This document shows positions 56,024-64,000 of a stretch of DNA of 64,000 nucleotides, piece by piece. Position numbers and translations under genes: made by a program. The stretch's first letter is position 1, and every line of letters starts with the position of its first letter. Under the pieces are notes generated by a model. That model made no database searches, was not told the DNA's origin, and saw only the letters and a program-made list of their open reading frames with translations. The stretch is from Cyanodermella asteris (Eukaryota; Ascomycota; Lecanoromycetes; Ostropales; Stictidaceae), in contig UYJD01000015.1 in the NCBI GenBank assembly GCA_900618795.1, forward strand, positions 565,034-629,033, written 5' to 3'.

Positions 56024-57425
56024 TTCCTTTGGGTAATGCGAGGACAGTTTGACCGTGGCACCTGGCATGTGGGGAATTCTGGAACAAACGCAGGATGACC
56101 AACAAGTGTTGCCCAGCCACAGCGCTCTTTTGACATTTCTGACGAGGGGACACCGGGTCCATTCAGTGAGGGAGGTTACGAAAACGATGATAAAATGCGT
56201 GAAAGGGTATCATATGAAAGCAAGGATAGTTATGGTCACGGTGCGCCTGTCAAGGCACGTGGAGCAGAGCGATCGAAAATGAGGAACGGGACTGAGGGAC
56301 CAAATGGGCTGAGATTGTGAACAGGTTGATGAAATAGGATTGAAACCACAGTCCATGTTTGTCGACGAGCATTGGACGTTTGTGCTATCATCACACGATC
56401 CGGATGTCATCGCTGTTGAAGTCGATGTGCTTATGTCTTTTGTCGGAAATCACCAATAGCTCTTGCTCCTTCGTGTGGCTGTGGTCAATATTCAGGCGCT
56501 CTGCAATATAATTAATGACCACGACCTGACTGTCCATCCTCGTACTCGGCTCGCAATCTGTAGCACAATTTATGTTGATATGCTGAGCATCTGTGTTCAA
56601 GCTCAAGTGACCAGGATCCTTGAAGCTGCCTGCCTTGATCGTTACATCCATGGCCAGGATACACGTTGTTAGAGTCCCTTGATCGATAGGCGGCAACACC
56701 GTAGAGCATGCGTCGCGATTTGCTTGGTTGTAAGCATCATCGGTCGCTCTGTGACTTTTCCATGCGGCGCAAGGCGGGCTGACAGAAGTCTTGACGGAGA
56801 CAGTTAGTTACCTACCCCCCTAAATAGGTCCCTCAAAACTACTGAGCGTACCTATACCACTATATACCATGCCTAATAACTAGAGGCAAACCTCCATTGC
56901 CATCAACTCATATACCTGCAGATGTGCTTGCAGCAGTAGCAATCGAGGCAGGTAGCAAAATGCCTGCGCAACGAACCCTGTCGGTCCGCCTTGCAAGGAT
57001 TCGGAAGAAACTGGGTACCTCTTCCATATTTCACTCGGTAAGTCGAAGAGGTCGACCTCCGTGAGCCACGAGTCCGTGATCCACCAAAGCTGGAGACAGC
57101 AATCATGCGTTCCGACGAGCGGCTTGTTCACTATCGTAAGCGGCCAACATGACTGATGCATGGCCTTTTTATCACCGAGATGCAGGTGAGATGTCGGGGA
57201 GCACGCGAAAATAAAGGTCCCCCTGCCCTGCACTTTGTGAGACCCGACCGCGATGGCAAACCCGTCGCATTATTCGCCGACGTTGCAGGGCAAGTCATAG
57301 ATTTTGGAGCTTTCGAAGCTATCAATTCTTGTGGTAGGAGTCTTGTCATCGAGGCGTACTGCTCTCATTGTACTTCAATTTGTTCACTACCCAGCCTCAA
57401 GACGCAAGAATTGTACACTGACAGC
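56024..57425. other. Intergenic upstream of the monooxygenase fusion
   Basis: No gene is recognised. An open frame runs in-frame upstream of the monooxygenase start (from about 57156) but has no domain. A block near 56813-56880 with C-runs and CTAAATAGGTCCC may be a decayed repeat end. Confidence 0.45.
56813..56840. repeat. C-rich block similar to one near 12555
   Basis: Second member of the weakly similar pair. It lies in an A/T-rich patch with several CTATA/TATAC steps, unlike its surroundings. Confidence 0.25.
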
Positions 57426-59552
57426 ATGTCGAGCTCTACGACGCCGCTCAATATTGCCATAGTGGGCGCTGGCATCGGCGGACTGACGGCCGCCATTGAG
57501 CTACGGCGTAATGGACACCATGTGACCCTCTTTGAAAGGTCCAGACTCGCTCACGAATACGGCGCTGCGATTCACCTGGCGCCTAATGCCAATGGGCTTT
57601 TGAAGAGACTAGGAATTGATCTGGCCGAAGATGGAGGAGTTCCTACTGAGATGATCAGGGAGGCGAATCGCAATGCCGAGTTCACCAAGGCAATCCCGAT
57701 TGGGAAGAGTAAACATTTGTGGCAGCATGGCTGGCTGTTCTGCAACCGGCCGACACTTCACAATCGTCTGAAACGCGAGGCATTGAGAAAAGACGCCAAA
57801 GGCCCACCAGTCGTGATTCACACGAGCGCAGAAGTTGTCGAAGTCGATACATGCGGTGCCGTGCTGTTGAAAGACGGTATGCGCCATCCTGCAGATGTCG
57901 TCGTGGGAGCTGATGGCGCCCACTCGACAAGTCGTTCCTTTCTCTTCAACATCAGAGATGAGGCACCAAGGACTCGAGGTAGCGGCAAGAATGCGTACAG
58001 ATTCCTCGTTGCAAAAGACCTACTGAGAGAGCGAGAGCCAGACGCGTATCGAATGGTTGAACAGAACGGCGAGCTCATCTCCTTCTACGATCTCGACAGA
58101 CGAGTTGTGATATTCCCTGCCGATCATAACAAGTGGCTCAACGTGGTATGTATGCACCCAGAGGAGCTCTCGGATGGCTCAGCAAAGGAATGGGACCGAC
58201 AGGGGGACAAGACAAGACTGCTTGAGATTTACAAGGAATTCAGCCCACGCATTCGTGCCATTCTTGCACTGGCACCCGCAGAAACGCTGAATGTCTGGAA
58301 GCTGGTAGATATGGACCCACTGACAAGCTGGATGAAACATCGGTTTTGCGTGCTTGGCGACGCTGCACACCCAATGCTCCCGTACAACGGTCAAGGTGGT
58401 GCTAGTGCCATCGAGGACGCTGCTTCCTTGGGCGTAATGCTTGCGTCTGGCATATCGATCGCGGACGTCCCAGAGCGTCTTCAATGTTACCAGAAGGCAC
58501 GAAAGCAGCGAGCCCATAAGCTGCAGGAATACTCCCGGATTGCTGGTTACGATGTGCAGCCCGACGCACCAGATACAGTCGGGAATGTTATGGCGAAGCT
58601 GTCAGCATTTGCGTATGGCCATGACGAGAACCACCATTCTCAGCACGTCCTTCGTGAGCATCTGCAGAGTAAGGCTCCCGATGGCTTGATCTGGCGCTCT
58701 CCAGTCGGCTTCGGACCTATGCCAGGACCACGTCAAACATTCGCTAGAGAGCAGCAGAAGAAGATGTCGCATAGTTTCTCTAGGTCGATTTCCGTCCGCA
58801 TGAAGACCTCGAGAACTCTCTTACAGAACATGCTGCCGCGAAGAGACGTGCTGAGCTTCGCCAGCCCAGGCACGGTGGCTGAGGTGACCTGGAAATATCA
58901 ATCGAACCGTGACGTCTCCTGGTTGGGTGGCCGTGACTACGCCCACTTCAGCCTACACATTCACGGCATCCAATGTAGTAAAGCAGACGGGAGTGTACTG
59001 GTTGGTGACTTCCTCGCTGTCATGCTTGAAGATAAGGCAGACGCGGTCATCACAGGCAGAGACGAACTCGGATTCCCAAAGCTCATTTGCGAGCTGGAAA
59101 CCCGCAATTCTGACCAGCTGACGACGGTACACGCAAGCTGGGAGGGTTACGAGTTTGCGACAATGAGTTTGGGGCCCTTGGAGGTCAACGAGCCACCGAG
59201 CAGTACCCCACAAGACAGCGCAGTTCAGCAATCTTGGGGAGGACCGATGCCAGTTGATGCTGGAATCTTGATCCACAGATACGTGCCTGCGGTGGGTAGG
59301 AAAAATGAGGCTGACGCAGATTACATCGTCTGTGTGCCTCGTGTTGGTGATGACGAGAAGCCGACGGTGGAAAAGCAATGGCACGCTCAACACGCCAACG
59401 TGAGCCTGAGACCAGGGACATGGGAGGACTTACCAATTCTGCACCATGTGATTGAGAGACTGGAGGAACTGCCTAACCTGGGTACGGTAGAGGCCAAAAT
59501 AGTAGAAGGGCACGGTCTTGTTAACCACGAAGACGTTTACAGAGTGTCGTAA
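57426..59552 (+). CDS. FAD monooxygenase fused to acetoacetate-decarboxylase-like domain
   Basis: Single exon, 708 residues. Residues 1-400 are a class A flavin hydroxylase of the salicylate-hydroxylase type: GAGIGG (from residue 14) with LFERS, VVGADGAHS (DG motif), and FCVLGDAAHPMLPYNGQG (GD motif). From about 470 on, the sequence changes to an acetoacetate-decarboxylase-like fold: SWLGGRDYAHFSLHIHG, VGDFLAVMLEDKADAVITGR, then DELGFPKL, whose Lys552 falls where ADC has its Schiff-base lysine. The chain ends with a WEDLPILHHVIERLEELP segment. A single enzyme that hydroxylates an aromatic or polyketide substrate and then decarboxylates or otherwise rearranges it is the inference. The start at 57426 puts the Rossmann strand at the usual distance from Met. 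No partner biosynthetic genes adjoin it. Confidence 0.85.
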   Translation: MSSSTTPLNIAIVGAGIGGLTAAIELRRNGHHVTLFERSRLAHEYGAAIHLAPNANGLLKRLGIDLAEDGGVPTEMIREANRNAEFTKAIPIGKSKHLWQHGWLFCNRPTLHNRLKREALRKDAKGPPVVIHTSAEVVEVDTCGAVLLKDGMRHPADVVVGADGAHSTSRSFLFNIRDEAPRTRGSGKNAYRFLVAKDLLREREPDAYRMVEQNGELISFYDLDRRVVIFPADHNKWLNVVCMHPEELSDGSAKEWDRQGDKTRLLEIYKEFSPRIRAILALAPAETLNVWKLVDMDPLTSWMKHRFCVLGDAAHPMLPYNGQGGASAIEDAASLGVMLASGISIADVPERLQCYQKARKQRAHKLQEYSRIAGYDVQPDAPDTVGNVMAKLSAFAYGHDENHHSQHVLREHLQSKAPDGLIWRSPVGFGPMPGPRQTFAREQQKKMSHSFSRSISVRMKTSRTLLQNMLPRRDVLSFASPGTVAEVTWKYQSNRDVSWLGGRDYAHFSLHIHGIQCSKADGSVLVGDFLAVMLEDKADAVITGRDELGFPKLICELETRNSDQLTTVHASWEGYEFATMSLGPLEVNEPPSSTPQDSAVQQSWGGPMPVDAGILIHRYVPAVGRKNEADADYIVCVPRVGDDEKPTVEKQWHAQHANVSLRPGTWEDLPILHHVIERLEELPNLGTVEAKIVEGHGLVNHEDVYRVS

Positions 59553-59958
59553 GATATAGATACAGGGAGACAGCTCGAGCGCATAGACGAGCACTCTGGG
59601 TGACCGATGTGAGAGTCTAGTTTGAGCAGGTGTTCACTTGACGACTGTTCAGCCTCTGAGTGTTTACTACTGACCCGTCATCTGGGCCCCCGGGGAGACT
59701 TGGCGCCGACGAGCCGCCCGGCTGTGTGGCTGACATGCACTGAGAGCCTGAGACGCCTGCGCCTGGATGCTCTTTTGCGTTGCCCACCAGCAGTCCGACA
59801 CTTCCAAGCATTGTCAATCTGCAGCGCAACTCATCTCCTGCATCGCGCTTCGCTGCAGCCTGTCCTTGCGTCTCAGCCGCCCATCCCGGCCGGTTCCATG
59901 GCGACATGAACCTACAGCCTTCCTCCTAGGACAAGCCGCGCTTTGACTCCTCCCTGGA
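59553..59958. other. Spacer between monooxygenase fusion and SSH4-like gene
   Basis: Promoter and 5' UTR of the SPRY-domain gene; the last 200 bases are C- and T-rich. No gene is seen. Confidence 0.5.
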
Positions 59959-61630
59959 ATGGAGCCTCCGCCATCCCTACTCACGTCACTCACCTCAGAC
60001 GAGCACCAGAGCGTCCTCACCTCCTCCTCTTCCGCCACCTACGAATACACTACCCATATGTCGCCGCTTCACGACGGCCGGCAGAACATCGTCATCACCA
60101 TCAATAACACGGGCGATGGCGGCTCTACAGGCAAGGGCATCCTTATCGGGATGCTCTCGGCCTTTGGCTCTGCCGTCTTCGTTGCCCTGCTGTTTGCCTT
60201 TATATATTTCTTGAGAAATACGACCCGTGGCAGGATCTTCCTCGACCGAGTCGGAAGGCCTGGACAGTACGATGATGAACAACAGATGCTGCGCGAAGAG
60301 GCCGAAGCCCTTGAGACTATGGGCGACCTGGAACGGACTGAATACCTGAGAGCAAAAGGTGCGCATCTTGATGGTGGATGAGGTGGCAAACACTGACCTG
60401 TACACAGCTTTCATACAAGCAAATCCACCCGAGTCCTCCCAGACGGACATATCGCTGTCGCAATTCCTGGCGATACAGGAGAAGGGAGTGTCGGCTTGGG
60501 AGTTTGAGCCGGAACTGGAGATCGCAAATTGTTTCGTTGAGGCACGCACCGAGATTGAGTTCTTCGATTCCGAATGCAGTGTACAGAGCAATCTGCCCAT
60601 CCCCAAACAAAATGAGGTCTATTATTTCGAATGCAAGATCTACGACAAGCCGGAGACAAGTCTGATCAGCATCGGGCTAACCACCAAACCCTACCCGTTG
60701 TTCAGACTACCCGGCTGGCACAAGACGTCGGTCGCATATACATCGACTGGCCATAGACGCCACAATCAGCCGTTTTCATCGACATCCTACGGACCCGAAT
60801 TTCTTCACGGCGATGTAATTGGTGTTGGCTACCGGCCACGGACCGGTACAATATTCTTTACACGGAATGGCAAGAAGCTGGATGACATCGCGCATGGGCT
60901 GAAAGCACAGAACTTCTTTCCAACTGTCGGAGCCAACGGACCATGCACAGTACACGTGAACTTTGGTCAAAGTGGCTTTGTGTTCATCGAGGCAAATGTC
61001 AAGAAATGGGGGCTTGCACCTCCAACCGGTAGCCTTGCGCCGCCACCTCCATACGGTAGCGAAGCCGGTAGCATTCTCTTGGAGACTGGCGATGGATCTT
61101 TGCCGGCAAGCCAAGCCTACCTGGGACCTCGACACGGGCGGTCGAGGAGCCGGTATGGGCAGGCGGTGGTTTCGGATCATTATGCGCACCGAAGTCCAGG
61201 TCCGGTCAGGAGTCCGACCGATATCAGTCTGGCGCAACTCGCACATGTCCCAAGCCACGAAGACGTCGGCGAAGGCAGCAGTCGTGACGGACAGCATGGC
61301 GAATCGCAGACGGAGCCGAACAATGGTTCAACTGAACGGGTATCCACCGATCATCTGTCACTTGGCGGACTACCCCAACACCCGCCTCCGGAGTACACCA
61401 GTCCTTATCTCAGCCCTCGAGAAAGCCATGATGGTGACGATGGCGATGATGGCGATGACGAGGGAGCACCGATGTTGCGATACGCTCCACCTATACCCAG
61501 CTATGACGATGCTCTCGAAGAAGGCTCCCCGCTTGGTATCAGCCGTGCGCAAGAGCGTGAGGTGCGCAGAGCTCAACAGCAAGAGCTCGACGGAGAAAAT
61601 AGCAGTGGGAACGACAGTCAGCAGGGATAA
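59959..61630 (+). CDS. ssh4: SSH4/EAR1-like SPRY protein, Rsp5 ubiquitin-ligase adaptor
   Basis: Single-pass endosomal/vacuolar membrane adaptor that in yeast recruits the ligase Rsp5 to cargo. Exons 59959-60358 and 60408-61630 (49-nt intron) give 540 residues. A transmembrane segment (GILIGMLSAFGSAVFVALL and following, about 57-82) follows a Ser/Thr-rich lumenal N-terminus. The SPRY domain spans about 165-335 and includes YYFECKIYD, ISIGLTTKPYP, GDVIGVGYRP and GTIFFTRNGKKL. Two Rsp5-binding PY motifs lie in the C-terminal tail: PPPY near residue 350 and PPEY near residue 460. An acidic Asp/Gly repeat (DGDDGDDGDD) follows. The topology and order match yeast Ssh4 and Ear1. Confidence 0.88.
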
Positions 61631-62709
61631 GCTATGATTTTGCACCTTACGCATTGGGCTTGGAAAGTGTCTTTAGCGGGAGCATGGCGTTGGGTTGGGA
61701 TATGGCTACAGTCGCCTGGGCACTGACGATGGAATGATTCTTTCGCTACTTATCATAATCGCTTACATCATATGTCGAAAAGAAGAGTGCGAGAATGACA
61801 AGTGCTTTCTCGAAGTCCGGTATTCGTGTTCACCCAAAGAGATGTCACGGATGATGATTTGCTTGCGTAGTCGATAGATCCAGCTTGGTGAGCCGATAGT
61901 ATCTTATTGCGCGCGTTTCTGTCTATCAGCCTGCAGCGATCACTTCTCCTAGCGCCTATATACAGATATTAGCAAGCGATAGTGCTGGTTCGGTGTGTAC
62001 GCCATGGCCGAGGTGGCCTCGCAAGGGTCAAGGCCGATGAGCACGCCGGCGCCCAAGACACATGCTGCAAACGTCGGCTTGGCATCAAGGGAAGAGTTTC
62101 TCTTTTCTGTCGTGAACATGCGCTAAAGAAACTTCACTACCCAACGTCCGCTTTTCAATCCACATCTTCTGATGTCGCTTCAACCTTACGGACGGTCGAT
62201 GATGTTTGTTGCGTGCAGGTGAGCGCCGGTCTAGATGCCATACGCCATGGTGCTCACCTCGGGCACGTCGAGCTCAGCACCGGAGGGCGCCGCTTCACAC
62301 GACTGCTTGCCGCTTCCGGAAGCTCTGCGCCCTGACCTCGAGATTCATGCCTTCTTTCATCGCGCAATGCAACGACTTGCAGGTCCATAGCAGCCGTCTC
62401 TTGATCCGTATCTCATTCCGTCACACTGCATCTCAAGTTTCTGTGGGCCCGGGACTTGTATCACTTCGAGCGCGGCTCTCAGTCACAACCTTCGGCTGAC
62501 AGCCCTTTGAATCTGTCTCTCGCTCCTCATACAGTCGGCGCAAGACCTGAACGTGCAAAGAGAAGGATCACAAAGGGCCGGGAAAGCAGGAAGCTACCAG
62601 CTCGATATCAAGTCTTTTTGGTGCCCGCCAACAACGCGAATGGGCATCGTTTAGCTCGTAACGCGAAGCCGCACCTCCATTGCGACGAGGAAAGTAGAAG
62701 AGAAGCATT
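61631..62709. other. Intergenic upstream of the phosphodiesterase
   Basis: No gene is recognised. Open frames are short. Confidence 0.5.
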
Positions 62710-64000
62710 ATGGGCCAGGCGCAAGATATCGACAACAGATATGGGGCAGCATTCCAGATCGTTATATTGGTGAGCTATGACTCCCGGCAGATTGCAGCGA
62801 CGCTCAGCCTCCCACGTTGTTTGCTCGTGCTGGTGGGATTCTGTCTCGGGAACCTGCTTACATGGATCTCGCGAGGCCGCCAATGACTACTCACCACTCG
62901 GCTGGGCCATTTGCATTTATTGTGGGCTCGCATAGCGAAACATGCTGACCAACGTCACAGGGTGGAGGTGGAGGACCTGGCGAGAGCGACACGACAGGGA
63001 TATTGCTGAGGTCTACTTCGACTCGCTGGACAAAGAACTCGATCATAGCAGTCGATGCTGGCGTCCATCTATCTGCAATGGAAGACATTGTTCGACGGCA
63101 TCTGCCAAACGCCATCAGAGTGGCGCCCCCAACAAGGTCGATGGGTCGTTTCGATCACCTGCCACCGGTCCCTTCTTTGGCTTCGTATACGTCTTCTAGG
63201 GGCGCATCGAAAGCTAAGGGCAATCTGCATTTCTTCAGCCCTGTCACTGAGGCGCGTGGAAGTCGCGCGACATCGCCAAACAGTACTTCGAAAGAGGCGG
63301 CGAAGATGAATTATGTTTTGACGTCGGGACCGTTCACGGATCTGATGATTCCTTATGAGACCCCGTCTGCCATCGCTGCCTACATGCTTCGTAATCTTGT
63401 CTCGACAATAGTCGTTACACATCCTCATTTAGACCATCTTTCCGGGTTCGCGATCAACACCGCAGCGTTGGGAGGATCGAGGAAGAAGATCATTGCCGGT
63501 CTCCCGAAGACGGTTGAGGCGATCAAGACACACATATTCAACGATGTGATATGGCCGAACATGAGCGATGAGGATGGCGGTATTGGATTTGTATCGTACA
63601 ATCGCCTGGTAGAGGGAGGACACCCAGCCCTCGGCGACGACGACGCCTCTGGGTACAGCGAAATCTGCGATGGACTCGAGATCAAGGGCCGGACAGTGTC
63701 TCACGGCCATTGCATGAAACAGCACAGGCATAGAGGATCTGGCAGTCTCGAACCGACATCTCCAACCACCGAACGCCGTCGTTCACTCAGGATGGGCAGC
63801 TATTCTGCGCAATCCGGCATTTCTCACGGTGCTGTGCAGCACAATCTCGGTGGCGAGATGCAACACTTCCATGCGCCGACGACGCCCTCTCCTTATCGGT
63901 GCGTCATCGACAGTTCCGCTTTCTTTTTCCGCGACGAGGAGACTGGGAAAGAAGTCTTGATATTTGGCGACGTTGAACCCGACGAGATATCCGAAGAACC
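62710..64000 (+). CDS. Class II 3',5'-cyclic-nucleotide phosphodiesterase (PDE1 type), partial
   Basis: Low-affinity cAMP phosphodiesterase with a metallo-beta-lactamase fold, which ends cAMP/PKA signalling. Exon 1 is 62710-62769, followed by a 191-nt intron with GTGAGC donor; exon 2 starts at 62961 and stays open to the window edge, so the 3' end is missing. The glycine-rich start FQIVILG-GGGGPGESDTTG is rebuilt by splicing, followed by LLRSTSTRW and IIAVDAGVHL. The metal motif is THPHLDHLSG, typical of class II PDEs (H-x-H-L-D-H). Further on are VSHGHC and LIFGDVEPD. An insert of about 70 residues rich in Ser and Pro lies between VDAG and the His motif. Choosing the ATG at 62884 instead would run into TGA within 22 codons. 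Confidence 0.88.

Noticed and set aside
57426-62709. Secondary-metabolite cluster around the monooxygenase fusion
   Set aside because: No polyketide synthase, NRPS, terpene synthase or transporter adjoins it; the next genes are an SSH4-like adaptor and a cAMP phosphodiesterase.
62884-62946. ATG at 62884 as start of the phosphodiesterase
   Set aside because: It reaches TGA within 22 codons; the exon at 62710-62769 joined to 62961 restores the family's glycine-rich start instead.
1-64000. CRISPR arrays, tRNA genes, intact transposons or virus-like elements
   Set aside because: No repeat-spacer pattern, no tRNA B-box with matching cloverleaf, and no transposase, integrase or reverse-transcriptase motifs were found by eye. 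Very degraded elements could be missed.

Overview
The window looks like nuclear DNA of a filamentous ascomycete, most likely a Dothideomycete (the class is inferred from overall gene character; no taxonomic marker is present). Genes are split by short introns, mostly about 48-62 nt, with CTAAC/CTGAC-type branch sites. The gene set is typical of moulds: Zn2Cys6 regulators, a DHA2-type MFS pump, a ferric reductase, NIMA kinase, a DUF4045-gelsolin protein and an SSH4-type SPRY adaptor. There is one assembly gap of 169 N at 19565-19733.

Layout. 0.5-2.3 kb: MFS exporter. 3.5-5.9 kb (minus): four-exon ferric reductase. Its 2.1-kb upstream region is shared with a divergent Zn2Cys6 regulator (8.0-10.3 kb) and holds two exact copies of the iron-GATA consensus. 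10.8-12.0 kb: OGG1 8-oxoguanine glycosylase. 12-17 kb is gene-poor, with one possible 88-residue CxC gene and, at 17.05 kb, a secreted 11-cysteine protein. 17.7-22.1 kb is a decay zone on the minus strand: a caspase-like gene with an in-frame stop beside the gap, a GMC oxidoreductase relic with two nonsense codons, and the first exon of a MATE transporter.

23.7-39.8 kb is mostly housekeeping: NIMA kinase, a large GNAT-domain protein, a six-exon ARL2 GTPase with a 17-nt exon, a 1467-residue DUF4045-gelsolin protein and a glycine-zipper/coiled-coil repeat protein. 41.5-51.3 kb holds a membrane-linked SDR, two short divergent Zn2Cys6 regulators, a DUF1295 membrane reductase and a second GNAT protein. 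51.4-52.5 kb: proteasome-type deubiquitinase UCH37. 54.3-56.0 kb: a pseudokinase. 57.4-59.6 kb: a flavin monooxygenase fused to an acetoacetate-decarboxylase-like domain. 60-61.6 kb: an SSH4-like Rsp5 adaptor. The right edge cuts a class II cAMP phosphodiesterase.

The genes do not form one pathway or an obvious secondary-metabolite cluster. The items most worth following are the iron-GATA sites in front of the ferric reductase, the monooxygenase-decarboxylase fusion, the pseudokinase, the decay zone whose stops all fit CpA-to-TpA change, and the repeat protein at 37.4-39.8 kb. All exon borders were placed by reading splice signals and checking frame by hand; no database search was run.
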